A stretch of 64,000 nt of DNA from Atopobium sp. oral taxon 810 str. F0209. GTDB taxonomy: Bacteria > Actinomycetota > Coriobacteriia > Coriobacteriales > Atopobiaceae. Each line of letters opens with the position of its first letter. Position 1 is the first letter of the stretch. Position numbers and translations under genes: made by a program. Location: positions 104,051 through 168,050 of the forward strand of contig NZ_KE952935.1 of the NCBI RefSeq assembly GCF_000466405.1. The letters are read 5' to 3'. The notes under the pieces were generated by a model. That model saw only the letters and a program-made list of their open reading frames with translations, was not told where the DNA came from and did no database searches. Below, one piece after another: positions 1 to 9,000 of the stretch.

Positions 1-1
1 C

Positions 2-2536
2 CGAACTTTTATTGAGAAGGTTCAAGGCGGCTATCAGGTAAGTAATAACTGGATTGATACGCTTGCGTTGTCAAGAATCGCACTGCCACGTCTCAAGTCG
101 CATCGTTTACAAGAAATGGCACAAGCCTTTGGTTGTGATGCGGTGACGCATAGGGCAACCGACGATGTTGACGCTCTTTGTGGACTTTGGCGTATTTTAC
201 TTTTGGCACTTTGTGATTTACCAAAGGGTTTATTAGCTCTTTTGGCAGATATGCATGAAGAGGTTGATTGGCAATATCGACCGATATTAAGACATCTATC
301 TCTTGAGCAGGAGCAATCCTCTTTTCACCTTAAAACTGCACGCATGGATTTGCTTGATAGTGAGTATATACAGCCACATGAAGATGCTGCAGAGCTGCTT
401 GAGCTGCACCCGCTTGATGGGGGAGAGATAGAGGATGCCTTTTCCAAAGGTGGCGTTGTGCCACGGATGTATGATGCTTATGAGCAGCGCCCCGAGCAAA
501 TAGTTATGGCAAAAGAGCTGGCAGAAGCTCTGTCAAGTTCTACTCATCGCGCTATTGAGGCTGGTACAGGCGTTGGTAAGTCTATTGCCTATCTCTTGCC
601 TGAAGTGCTTTTTGCACAGCGCAACAATATCAGCATGGGTGTTGCTACCAAAACAAATGCCCTTACCGACCAGCTGGTTTCTCACGAACTGCCAGCACTT
701 GCAAAGTCTCTGCCCAACGGTTTGAGCTACACCAGCCTTAAAGGTTATGAACACTATCCTTGTTTGTTGTGCCTTGACCGCGCCACAATGGGCGATTTGC
801 CAGTAGATGCAGTTGCTCAAACTAACAAATCTACGCAGACAACCGCTTCAGAGATGCTGACAGCGCTTGCAGTGACATATAGCTACTCTTGTCAATCTCC
901 TGAAGGAGATTTGGATTCTCTGGGTGTACGTTGGCGTTTTGTTCCTAGACAAATGCTCACAACGAGCTCATCCCGTTGTTTACGCAATCGCTGCCCTTAC
1001 TATCCCAATGAGTGTTTTGTTTTTGGTGCTCGTCGTCGTGCTGCAGCGGCAGATATTGTGGTGACCAACCATTCACTGCTGTTGCGTGACGTAGAGGCAG
1101 AAGGACATATTTTGCCGCCCATTCGCCATTGGGTCATTGACGAGGCACATGGTTTTGAAGATGAGGCTCGTAAGCAGTGGGCAAAAGAAGCCTCTTACGA
1201 GGAATTACGTACTTCTTTTGAATTGTTGGGCAGCTCACGCACAGGAGTTATCAAAGCTTTATTGGCTGAAGCAGGACAAAGCGAAGACCCCACCTTGTCT
1301 ATTCGCCTGCTTACAAAACTGGCAGCCACCGCATCTCGCTCTGCAGTAGCGGTGTCTGCACTTTTTGAGGCGGTTGGCACTCTTAGTCGTTCGGGAAATT
1401 CTACCGAAAGTATGTATGAGCGCACGAGTGTTTGGATTGATGAAAAGTTACGCGCGGGTAGGCTTTGGAAGGAGATTGATGCTACTGGCACAATAGCCAT
1501 TGATGCACTTGATGAATGTACGCGTGCAGCAAAAGCAGTCGTAGATGTACTCACGGCATCCAATATCAAGGCAGGAGCTGAGCTTGCAGAGGCAGTGCGC
1601 TTTGTGCCCGAGCTGCTTGAAACGCTAAAGCTCATTTTGGCAGGGACTAATACCAATTATGTCTATTCAGCCGATCTGCCTAGCCGTAGACGCGATGCAG
1701 GAACCGAGCGTCTACGTGCAGAAAAGCTTGATATCGGTGCAGATTTAGCGGAGAGATGGCTTCCCGAGATGAACTCAGTGAGCTTTACTTCTGCAACAAT
1801 GACCGTTGGCTCTTCTTTTGAGCATTTTGATTGTTCAGTAGGGTTTGATCGTATTCCCAAAACTGCCCATCGCGATGTTCAAATGAACTCAAGTTTTGAT
1901 TTTGATCGCAACATGGCTGTTGTGGTAGCACAAGACATGCCTGCACCAAACGAGCTTGGCTATATTGATTATCTATGCGACCTGCTTTTTGATGTTCATA
2001 TAGCTATGGGTGGTTCGACACTAACGCTCTTTACCAATCGTCGCGATATGGAGGCGACCTTTGACAAACTCAAGCCCCGTTTAGCGATTGAAGGTTTGGA
2101 TTTGCGTTGTCAAGAACGAGGAGCTTCAACCAGGCTTTTACGAGATAGTTTCCTTGCCAATAAACAGCAGTCGTTGCTTGCCCTCAGGTCATTTTGGGAG
2201 GGTTTTGATGCGGCTGGAGATACTTTGCGTTGTGTTGTTATCCCTAAATTACCTTTTGCCAACCCCCGAGATCCTTTAGTGCAAGAGCGCGACCTTCGAG
2301 AAGAGCGCAGCTGGTGGCGACACTCTCTACCCGAAGCAGTGTTGACAGTTAAACAAGCCGCAGGACGACTGATACGCACAAAGAGTGATACAGGGGTATT
2401 GGTATTAGCGGATTCGCGTCTTGTGAGTAAGCGGTATGGCAAGCAGTTTATAAACTCTCTGCCTTCTCATAATGTGCAACGACTTTCAACCAACAACGTA
2501 GGGCGCTTCATTGAAACATGGTGCAAAACTCATTAG
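2..2536 (+). CDS. DinG-type ATP-dependent helicase with N-terminal DnaQ-like exonuclease, 5' end outside window
   Basis: The open frame runs to the left edge of the window. The in-frame codons before the first possible start (TTG at 68) read as the end of a DEDDh exonuclease domain (WIDTLALSRIALPRLKSH, then HRATDDVDAL as motif III). So the gene is truncated by the window and does not start at 68. The helicase part has Walker A (EAGTGVGKS, near nt 560-585), cysteines typical of the XPD/DinG iron-sulfur region (CLRNRCPYYPNEC), VTNHSLL, a DEAH box (VIDEAHGF), SATM and the C-terminal QAAGRLIR motif. DinG proteins are 5'-3' helicases of DNA repair; in many Gram-positives they carry this exonuclease domain. 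The stop overlaps by 4 nt the stop of the convergent WYL gene. No frame damage is seen. Family assignment is firm; the exact role is inferred. Confidence 0.92.
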   Translation, partial: RTFIEKVQGGYQVSNNWIDTLALSRIALPRLKSHRLQEMAQAFGCDAVTHRATDDVDALCGLWRILLLALCDLPKGLLALLADMHEEVDWQYRPILRHLSLEQEQSSFHLKTARMDLLDSEYIQPHEDAAELLELHPLDGGEIEDAFSKGGVVPRMYDAYEQRPEQIVMAKELAEALSSSTHRAIEAGTGVGKSIAYLLPEVLFAQRNNISMGVATKTNALTDQLVSHELPALAKSLPNGLSYTSLKGYEHYPCLLCLDRATMGDLPVDAVAQTNKSTQTTASEMLTALAVTYSYSCQSPEGDLDSLGVRWRFVPRQMLTTSSSRCLRNRCPYYPNECFVFGARRRAAAADIVVTNHSLLLRDVEAEGHILPPIRHWVIDEAHGFEDEARKQWAKEASYEELRTSFELLGSSRTGVIKALLAEAGQSEDPTLSIRLLTKLAATASRSAVAVSALFEAVGTLSRSGNSTESMYERTSVWIDEKLRAGRLWKEIDATGTIAIDALDECTRAAKAVVDVLTASNIKAGAELAEAVRFVPELLETLKLILAGTNTNYVYSADLPSRRRDAGTERLRAEKLDIGADLAERWLPEMNSVSFTSATMTVGSSFEHFDCSVGFDRIPKTAHRDVQMNSSFDFDRNMAVVVAQDMPAPNELGYIDYLCDLLFDVHIAMGGSTLTLFTNRRDMEATFDKLKPRLAIEGLDLRCQERGASTRLLRDSFLANKQQSLLALRSFWEGFDAAGDTLRCVVIPKLPFANPRDPLVQERDLREERSWWRHSLPEAVLTVKQAAGRLIRTKSDTGVLVLADSRLVSKRYGKQFINSLPSHNVQRLSTNNVGRFIETWCKTH

Positions 2537-3477
2537 GACTTCTGAGTTTTTGCTTGCGCAAGCAGTTCTTTGGCACAATGTCTAATCGCAGCAATGAGCT
2601 GGGCATCATCGGTCTCAACATGCTTTCCGCAAGCAAGGAGCCTTCGAGGAAGCCAATTTGAATTTTGATACCAAGGAATACTCGCTCTTATGCGTGACCC
2701 GCGACGAGACTTAATCTTGAGTCCTGGCCATGTGAATAGATTGAGGCAGTTTTGGTCGTTAAAGACTAGTTCAACCTGTTGCGGTGTAGTCGTAGGAATA
2801 ATTTCTTTGTCCCAGCTACCTTCAGTAGTGACAGGCATACTCATTCGGTCAACTCTAAACGAGCGTTTAGCTGCTTTATCTAAGTCAAAAGCATCGAGAT
2901 ACCAACGTTCTTGGTTGTAACGCAAAGCAAGAGGACCAACGTGGCGAGTACTCAGCATAGTGGTAGAACCACTTACTGCTTGGTAGTCAAATTCCAAAGC
3001 AACTTGAGCAACAATGGCTTCGGAGATGGCATCCAGACGTTTAGAAAGATCTTCTTTAATGTGGGTTGTTGTATGAGTACTGCTTGTTTGGGCAATCTCT
3101 TGAGGGTAGTAAGCCTTAGTAATTTCTCTGCGTATAAAATCTTGGCCACTAAGTCCAATAAGTTCAAAAGCAGTATCTAACGCCTGTGCCTCTTGATTAG
3201 TTAGACGCAAAGGGCGACCATGGACCGCACCAGAGAGAGGACTAAAAAGCTCAACATCTCCTGTCTTGGCGCTGACAAGGGGAAGTATTGTTTGGGAGTC
3301 CTCTCCACCAGCTTGCATGAGCAGCTCAAGGAGCGTTTGGGCTTGTGCAATTGATAGTCCCAAGCGTGAAGCAACTACCTGAGCATTGAGACAATCACCA
3401 TGTTTTGTGAGTGCTCCTGCAAGTGTTACGAGCGAGCGCGTTTGTTCCAAGGCACCTTGGTGTTGAACAGAAGCCAT
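2533..3477 (-). CDS. WYL-domain transcriptional regulator (PafC-like), second of a pair
   Basis: 314 aa. An N-terminal helix-turn-helix-like segment (about residues 10-75, HGDCLNAQVVASRLGLSIAQ) is followed by a WYL domain (about 140-235), with the typical stretch VGPLALRYNQERWYLDAFDL and then RSFRVDRM. WYL proteins bind nucleic-acid ligands; in actinobacteria tandem PafB/PafC proteins activate the RecA-independent DNA-damage response. The start codon overlaps the stop of the upstream WYL gene (TAATG), so translation is probably coupled. Placement tail-to-tail against a DinG-type repair helicase fits a DNA-damage role, but that is inference. Which member is PafB and which PafC is assigned only by order. 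Confidence 0.85.
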   Translation of the reverse strand: MASVQHQGALEQTRSLVTLAGALTKHGDCLNAQVVASRLGLSIAQAQTLLELLMQAGGEDSQTILPLVSAKTGDVELFSPLSGAVHGRPLRLTNQEAQALDTAFELIGLSGQDFIRREITKAYYPQEIAQTSSTHTTTHIKEDLSKRLDAISEAIVAQVALEFDYQAVSGSTTMLSTRHVGPLALRYNQERWYLDAFDLDKAAKRSFRVDRMSMPVTTEGSWDKEIIPTTTPQQVELVFNDQNCLNLFTWPGLKIKSRRGSRIRASIPWYQNSNWLPRRLLACGKHVETDDAQLIAAIRHCAKELLAQAKTQKS

Positions 3478-4472
3478 TATATGAGCGCCTCCTCAAGCAG
3501 TGCTTTCCAGCAGCACACGAGTTCGGAGGGCTGCTGGGGAATAAAGCCTTCGGCTATGCTCCAGCACGCTGCAGCCTCAAGGTCAGCTGCTTCTACAGTC
3601 CACACAAGACCCCGTTCAGTTGAGGTATAGGTCCCGTAGTTTTGAGCAGCGCGCATCGCCTCTTCTCCCGCAGCAGGTCCAAGGAGCAATTGGATCTCAA
3701 AGCTTTTGTTGCCAATTTGGAAGGGGAGTTTACGCCATTGAGCTGCATTAAAGTTGCGCGGGATGTCATACGTTTTATTACGTAACTCACGAACCTTTAA
3801 AAAGCGATCATCCCGGAATGTATGTGGTTCTGTAGTTATTGGCGTTAGGTCTTCATCGAGGTCAGCAGCTACAAAGTAGATATGACCCCGCAAGCCAAAT
3901 TCGCCATAGATAGCAAGAAGTCGTTCACTTTTTTCACCCAGAGCTGATACATATTGCACCTGAACTGGATGATGTTGAGTTGCGGCATGCAAAAGTATAT
4001 TGAGCTGCCTGTTTTGCTTGGTGGTAGTAAGAGAAAAACGAGCCGCAGAAACTTTCGAATAATCCGAATCTATCTTTGTTAACGCATATCTCAGATCGTC
4101 GCTGTAAGGAAATGTTGAATCATTGGCGAGTTGTGACAAAGTCAAATCAAGTGCCAATAGTTCATCAGGATCCAAGCTGACTTCTGTTGCAAATGAAGTT
4201 TCATCTGCAACCCACCAACCCTTTTTGGCCTCGTGGAGTAGTAGTCCACACGTCAGCAAACGCTTACGATCTCTATGAAACTGCCGCCTAAAACTTTCAG
4301 CAGTGAGGGTAGGGTAATACTCTTTTTGTACATAAGCAGAGCTGAGGGGAGCTGACGCATTGGAAAAGGCAAGAACAAGCGAGAGTAGACGCCGCGCAAG
4401 CTCATCGTCTGCACTTAGTGCATACGAGGTGTTCTGCTCGTCCTGCTTTTGAGTATCATCGACTTCCTTCAT
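3477..4472 (-). CDS. WYL-domain transcriptional regulator (PafB-like), first of a pair
   Basis: 331 aa from ATG at 4472. This start has AGGAGG six bases upstream. A longer in-frame GTG at 4490 lies inside that ribosome-binding region and is less likely. The N-terminal part (about 25-110) resembles a winged helix (AESFRRQFHRDRKRLLTCGL). A WYL-type region follows around 180-260 (GLRGHIYFVAADLD, then HTFRDDRFLKVREL), more diverged than in its partner. Tandem paralogues with an overlapping stop/start are the usual arrangement for PafBC. It is the promoter-proximal gene of a two-gene unit transcribed away from the M28-like gene. The function as DNA-damage regulator is inferred from the family. Confidence 0.82.
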   Translation of the reverse strand: MKEVDDTQKQDEQNTSYALSADDELARRLLSLVLAFSNASAPLSSAYVQKEYYPTLTAESFRRQFHRDRKRLLTCGLLLHEAKKGWWVADETSFATEVSLDPDELLALDLTLSQLANDSTFPYSDDLRYALTKIDSDYSKVSAARFSLTTTKQNRQLNILLHAATQHHPVQVQYVSALGEKSERLLAIYGEFGLRGHIYFVAADLDEDLTPITTEPHTFRDDRFLKVRELRNKTYDIPRNFNAAQWRKLPFQIGNKSFEIQLLLGPAAGEEAMRAAQNYGTYTSTERGLVWTVEAADLEAAACWSIAEGFIPQQPSELVCCWKALLEEALI

Positions 4473-4623
4473 GGGCGTACCTCCTCTCACACAAGCACCC
4501 TACCATGAGTAGAAAAGCAAATTTGTCAGAGACGTAGAAAAGCTATTTTGCTGTTTCTTTAGGGCATTTATTCCCGTCGCTAACATTTGTCAAACGCAAG
4601 GGGAGGTTTTCCTGTGTAAGACG

Positions 4624-4629
4624 TATAAT
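4624..4629 (+). promoter_or_regulatory. Candidate -10 box of the M28-like gene
   Basis: A perfect TATAAT lies 43 bp before the preferred ATG at 4673. No convincing -35 hexamer is at 16-18 bp. If real, the transcript would start near 4636 and leave almost no leader for the alternative ATG at 4640, which supports the 4673 start. Confidence 0.35.
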
Positions 4630-4672
4630 TTGAGCATCAATGTGTATTCGTCACCCACAAAGGATGAGCAGT

Positions 4673-7600
4673 ATGTCAACTTCGCGCGATTATCTGGAGT
4701 ATCTAAACCAAAAGGTCGATATCGCCCCAGTAAACAGTGAAGAAGAGTATCAGGCCGCTAGTACTATTGAGTCTTTGATGCAAAGTCACGGCCTTGAAAC
4801 ACGTATGCAGGATTTTGAGGCGCCCGGCCTTGGAAAGCTGCCATACCGTGTAGTGGGTATTTTACTGTTTATCGGTGTCTTTTTGTCGGGTTTGTTGGGT
4901 ACACCAGCAATGGTCGTGGGTATTCTTCTAGCTCTGGCTGCATTTGTTTTGCTTGCCCTAAATCATGCAGGTATTGTTGATTTGCTGGGTGGCTTGGGCG
5001 GCAAGATTCAAAGTCAGAACGTCATTGGTATTCACCGTGCCACAGGTCCGCTGGTAGTCAAAGGCAATCGTCCTATTGTGATTGTTGCCCACTACGATAC
5101 GCCTCGTGAGAACCTACTGAGCAATGAGCCTTTTGCGCGTTGGCAGTCCTTGCTACGCAAGTATTCCCCTCAAGCAAGTTGCCTCGCGGTGTTTTTTGGC
5201 GTGGTGCAATCCTTTGGTTTTATTCCTTCTGCTGCGCGTCACATTATGTGGGTCATTGCAATTATTTGTGCATTGCCACTGTTGATGATTGGCGTTGCCG
5301 ATTTGCAACAACGCTTTGCTCCTTGTACAGAAGGCAGCAATGACAACAAATCTGGTGTAGCTGCCCTTCTTGGCGTGATGTCTATGGTGCATCCTGGCGA
5401 TGATGAGGCAACGGGCTATGGTGAGCAGCGCGAGCAGCGCGATCGTGAGGCTGCTGAGCGTGCACGGATCGCAGCTGAGGAAGCCGCCGCCGCAGAAGAA
5501 GCTGCTCGCAAGGCAGCCGAAGAAGAGGCGCGTCTACAAGCAGAGGCTGAGGCTGCAGAAGCCGAAGCTATGACTGCTGAGGAAGAACGTGCAACTGCTG
5601 CTCAGGAAGAAGCAGCCCAAGCCGCTGTAGCTGCTGGTGTTGTAGTTGGTACGGATGTCGCTGCTGCAGCTGATGTCGATGATGAAGATGTTGAATACGA
5701 TGATGAGTACGACGAAGACGAGTACCTTGATGCCGAACCCGTAGAGGGTGAGGAACTTGAGGGCGAATCTGAATATACCAATGAGTTTGAAGAGCAGGAA
5801 CCTGAAGAAGGGCCTGTGGATTTTGAGACTGAAACTACTGAGGATAATGAAGAAGCAGATTACTCTGCCGAGCCAAACGATTCTGACGAGCCAGTGTCTG
5901 TAGCGGAAGACGCAGAGGAGCTTCCCGCAAAAGAAGCCAAAGATTTTGAAGAGCCATCCATGGAGGCTCCAGAGGAACCTGCGTCTAAACCTACGTCTGC
6001 AAAGCCTGCGACTCCTATTGAGCATCTCTACGAAGAACCGATTTCGGCTGCTCGAGTTGTGACACGCAAAGCAAAGAATGAAGAAGTGCTTGGAGTCCGG
6101 CATGGTCAGGAGACTCTCGAAGCGCTGCACATTCTGCCTGCGAGTTGCGAGATTATTTATAAGCTGCCCGAGATGGTTGAGAATAACAACGATGAGGACA
6201 AGCAGGAGGAGGAAGTCGCTACCGACGCACTTTCCTATCAAGATGCGGAAGAGTCCTACGAAGAACAAGAATCCGATGCTGAGGTATATGACGACGAGTA
6301 TTACGACGAAGAAGAAGATGGTTATCTCGTGCCCGATGAAGTCCAGCCGCAAGGTATGGGCGCTCGTATTCAGGGATTCTTTGCACGTATAAAGGATAGT
6401 ATTTCTGCTCACAGATCTGTTGAGCCCGAGCAATATGAAGAAGAGCTGGGCTATGAGGACGCTCCTATAGATGAGGAAGAGTACATTCAGGATAGCAATG
6501 AGGCGGCTGAAGATGATTACGCTGAGGATAGCTATCCTGATGAAGACCTTGGATCAGAGGAAGATTTTGATTCTAGCGACAATGAATACTCTGATGACGA
6601 AGAACTCGAACCTGTGACAGATCAGCGTGAAGAGGACGAATACGACGAGTATCAATATCTCGATGCCATTATCGAGGAAGAAATTCCTGAAGATGAGGAT
6701 GTTATTGAAGAAACAGCGCCTGAACAAGGCGACGAGGCTTCCGATGAGTCTGTTGACACTATCGATGAAGTAGATGAAGAAGCCACAGACGAGGCAAGTG
6801 AAGAAGACGCTGCTGGGGAAGAGACCGAAGAGTCTTTGTGGACAGATGCACCTGATACTTCTGCTATTCGGCCTCCCCGTGAAGTCCTAGCTGAGCTTGA
6901 TGTGGAGTCTACACAGGCTTCCGAGGTGGCATCCGAATCTGAGGCTGGGTCCGAAACTGAACTCGAATCCACATCCGCTGAAGCAACTAGTTTCTCTGTA
7001 AAATCAGAGAATGCGCTGTCCTCTGCTGAGATTGAATCTACAGTAGCTGAGTTCGATGCCGAAGAGGCCTCTATGGAGACCCGCGCGATGCCGCGCATCC
7101 AAGAAGATGCTGATGGTACTCTGCCGTTTATTCCTTTAGGTCAGTTGGCAAATGGCCAAGAAGTTGACGAGCATGCTGATACCAAAGACCCGTCGGGTTT
7201 GGATACCTTAGCCACAGATGAGACCGTTGTTTCTTCCAGGTTGCCTGATGTGCAGCCCGAACCTGCAGCCCTTGATGATCCTGACTGGGGTAAATCTAAT
7301 TTCAGGCCACCTGTAAGTAGTGTGGCTCGTCGTGCCGTTCTTTTTGATTTGCCTGATCCTTCGGGTGATGAGGACGATGTTGATCCTTTAGGTGATGAGC
7401 TTGAGTCCACCGCAAAGACATCTCGTCGTCGTATGAGTGAGGCTGGCCAGCAGGCTCGCGCAGCGATTGATGCTGCCGCTCAACGTACGAGTGAAGCGCA
7501 CGTAGACGCGCAGGAGGAGGATGTTGCGCCTCAATCATTAACAACTCTGCATGCCCCATCACCTCAGGATGAGAAGCCTAAAAACAAGCGTCGTCGCGGC

Positions 7601-8308
7601 TTATTCCACCGCGGCAACAAAGCCGAAGAAGAGCCCGAATCTTTAGGTGACTGGCTAGGCGTTGGTGATGATTACGATGCCAAGAAGGATGGCCGCGCTA
7701 TCGGCAGCTGGGAACATTTTGATGATGACGAAGGTGGCAAACCTCGCCCCAACAATAGTTGGAAGGGCGGCGCTACAAGGCGTGACGGCAAGCGTACCAA
7801 CGAAGATGATGTTCGGGTACAAGAAGAGCTTCGCGATAGCATTTTGGCTATGGGTGATGACGAACTGCTCGCCCATGACATCTGGTTTGTGGCATTGGGT
7901 GGTTCGTATGCAGACCATGCGGGTATGAAAGCCTTCCTTGCAGAAAATCGTCGCAATGCGCGTGGTTCCTTTGTCATTAATCTCTCTTGTGTTGGTGATG
8001 GAGAGTTGACGCTGCTGACTGAAGAAGGTCAGGTAAATTCCCGCAAAGCCGATCGCCGTCTTGCGCGTCTCATTGGTCAGATTGCCGACGATCTTCACAT
8101 TGAGCTTGGTCGCACCAAGCACGACTGGGAGGATACTGACGCCACGCCTGCCATGCGTGCAAGGATGCGTGCTGCAACCATTTGTGGCCTTACTCCTAAT
8201 GGTGCCTTGGCACTTTCTCAGGTACCTGGTGATGATCCTGATGAGGTAGATCCCGCACAAGTCAATTCGGTTGCCGAGCTTGTTGCAGAGATTATCCGTA
8301 GATCATAA
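4673..8308 (+). CDS. M28-fold membrane protein, probable pseudopeptidase with ~820-residue acidic insertion
   Basis: 1211 aa from ATG 4673, chosen because AAAGGA lies 9 nt upstream; ATGs at 4640 and 4664 lack a spaced site. Order: short N-terminal segment, two membrane helices (about 60-105), an M28 core with HYD (H140, D142), two more membrane helices (about 167-212), and the second M28 segment EGSNDNKSG (D224). An insertion of about 820 residues (240-1060) rich in Glu, Asp, Ala and Ser then splits the fold. The M28 fold resumes with HDIWFVALGGSYADHAGM and VINLSCVGDG. By my alignment the usual Glu-Glu pair reads Ser-Tyr, the Asp of NLD-x-x-G reads Ser, and the last metal-binding His near the C-terminus is absent. 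Two ligands remain, so catalysis is doubtful. The insertion ends in a basic patch (KNKRRRGLFHRGNK). Side of the membrane is not decidable here. Function unknown. Confidence 0.8.
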   Translation: MSTSRDYLEYLNQKVDIAPVNSEEEYQAASTIESLMQSHGLETRMQDFEAPGLGKLPYRVVGILLFIGVFLSGLLGTPAMVVGILLALAAFVLLALNHAGIVDLLGGLGGKIQSQNVIGIHRATGPLVVKGNRPIVIVAHYDTPRENLLSNEPFARWQSLLRKYSPQASCLAVFFGVVQSFGFIPSAARHIMWVIAIICALPLLMIGVADLQQRFAPCTEGSNDNKSGVAALLGVMSMVHPGDDEATGYGEQREQRDREAAERARIAAEEAAAAEEAARKAAEEEARLQAEAEAAEAEAMTAEEERATAAQEEAAQAAVAAGVVVGTDVAAAADVDDEDVEYDDEYDEDEYLDAEPVEGEELEGESEYTNEFEEQEPEEGPVDFETETTEDNEEADYSAEPNDSDEPVSVAEDAEELPAKEAKDFEEPSMEAPEEPASKPTSAKPATPIEHLYEEPISAARVVTRKAKNEEVLGVRHGQETLEALHILPASCEIIYKLPEMVENNNDEDKQEEEVATDALSYQDAEESYEEQESDAEVYDDEYYDEEEDGYLVPDEVQPQGMGARIQGFFARIKDSISAHRSVEPEQYEEELGYEDAPIDEEEYIQDSNEAAEDDYAEDSYPDEDLGSEEDFDSSDNEYSDDEELEPVTDQREEDEYDEYQYLDAIIEEEIPEDEDVIEETAPEQGDEASDESVDTIDEVDEEATDEASEEDAAGEETEESLWTDAPDTSAIRPPREVLAELDVESTQASEVASESEAGSETELESTSAEATSFSVKSENALSSAEIESTVAEFDAEEASMETRAMPRIQEDADGTLPFIPLGQLANGQEVDEHADTKDPSGLDTLATDETVVSSRLPDVQPEPAALDDPDWGKSNFRPPVSSVARRAVLFDLPDPSGDEDDVDPLGDELESTAKTSRRRMSEAGQQARAAIDAAAQRTSEAHVDAQEEDVAPQSLTTLHAPSPQDEKPKNKRRRGLFHRGNKAEEEPESLGDWLGVGDDYDAKKDGRAIGSWEHFDDDEGGKPRPNNSWKGGATRRDGKRTNEDDVRVQEELRDSILAMGDDELLAHDIWFVALGGSYADHAGMKAFLAENRRNARGSFVINLSCVGDGELTLLTEEGQVNSRKADRRLARLIGQIADDLHIELGRTKHDWEDTDATPAMRARMRAATICGLTPNGALALSQVPGDDPDEVDPAQVNSVAELVAEIIRRS

Positions 8309-8342
8309 ATATATGCAATTGTTAGTGTTGAGCTTTTAAGTG

Positions 8343-8597
8343 TTAGCGCGTTTTAACCTCCAAGCTCTTCGTTTGAGAGCTTGGAGGTTTATTAATGTCG
8401 CTAAACCTTGGAGGTTTATTAAGGTCGCCAAACAATAGGGTGCGCGCTCGACCAGCGTGTCCCACACCTAAATGTATGGCAGAGCTACACAGATCTCCTC
8501 CACGCAAGGTTGGTTTATAAAAAGGTAGACAAACTGTACTAAGTGTGCGTTTTTGTCGGCTTGATTTTCTTCTTCCACACTCGATAGCAATAAACAT
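8343..8597 (-). CDS. Doubtful 84-aa open frame with good ribosome-binding site
   Basis: ATG at 8597 is preceded by AAAAGGAG with a 7-nt spacer, which is the only real support. The product is basic with no recognised domain. Its C-terminal third is encoded by the tandem 27-bp repeat and hairpin at 8355-8433, giving the repeated peptide DLNKPPRFSDINKPP. That makes a chance frame or a decayed gene likely. Listed because the ribosome site is convincing; I do not recognise it. Confidence 0.22.
   Translation of the reverse strand: MFIAIECGRRKSSRQKRTLSTVCLPFYKPTLRGGDLCSSAIHLGVGHAGRARTLLFGDLNKPPRFSDINKPPSSQTKSLEVKTR
8355..8389. repeat. Perfect 14-bp stem hairpin after the M28-like gene
   Basis: AACCTCCAAGCTCT (8355-8368) and its exact complement (8376-8389) are separated by 7 nt. 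It sits 46 bp after the M28-like stop codon and could stop or stabilise that transcript. It lacks a clean T-tract on either strand, so a classical intrinsic terminator is not assured. Confidence 0.6.
8380..8433. repeat. Two tandem 27-bp repeats
   Basis: Units 8380-8406 and 8407-8433 begin CTTGGAGGTTTATTAA and differ at only two positions. The first unit overlaps the right arm of the hairpin at 8355-8389. The following bases to 8790 contain the doubtful frame above, short repeats of TAGCTTGGAT near 8638-8660 and a CGCTGGAT/ATCCAGCG pair; I see no other gene there. Confidence 0.75.
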
Positions 8598-8791
8598 AGT
8601 CATTCTCCTTTTTGTTGAGGAGATGACTCTACACCTGCTAGCTTGGATTTAGCTTGGATGATAACTGCTTTCAACTGCACAAACGCTGGATAATAACTGG
8701 TGGCAGTCTGCAAACATCCAGCGCCAATCCCTGTAATTGACATGGCAATCACGTGCGTTTGGCCGAAAACTCGCGCGAGTTTCTCTCCCTG

Positions 8792-8800
8792 TGATAAAAT
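8792..8800 (+). promoter_or_regulatory. Extended -10 promoter of tRNA-Gly
   Basis: TGATAAAAT matches the pattern TG-N-TAAAAT, also seen before tRNA-Lys and before the response regulator. It lies 11 bp before the mature tRNA 5' end. No clear -35. Confidence 0.5.
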
Positions 8801-8811
8801 CTCCACGCAAT

Positions 8812-8886
8812 GCGGGCATCGCCAAGTGGTAAGGCAATGGCTTCCCAAGCCATCATCCGCGGGTTCGAATCCCGTTGCCCGCTCCA
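8812..8886 (+). tRNA. tRNA-Gly(CCC)
   Basis: Acceptor GCGGGCA pairs with TGCCCGC, discriminator T, and CCA is encoded. The anticodon stem ATGGC/GCCAT encloses loop TTCCCAA with anticodon CCC. The T-loop GGTTCGAATCC is canonical. Confidence 0.95.
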
Positions 8887-8898
8887 TACATATCATCG

Positions 8899-8917
8899 GG
8901 CCCTTCGGGGCCTGTTT
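8899..8917 (+). terminator. Terminator of tRNA-Gly
   Basis: GGCCC-TTCG-GGGCC tetraloop hairpin followed by TGTTTTG, 13 bp after the tRNA. Confidence 0.7.
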
Positions 8918-9000
8918 TGTGTCTAAGGTACCTAGGTTTTGGGGCACACTAGTAACGGAAAAAGAAGTATCGGAAAGCTAGTACAAGAGGGGAGAAGGAG

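Noticed and set aside
5534..6433. 299-codon open frame on the minus strand
   Set aside because: It is the shadow of the Glu/Asp-rich low-complexity insertion; antisense GAA/GAG runs give Phe/Leu-rich nonsense. No ribosome site.
8600..8947. 115-codon minus-strand frame
   Set aside because: Runs through tRNA-Gly antisense (peptide ATGFEPADDG is a typical tRNA artefact).
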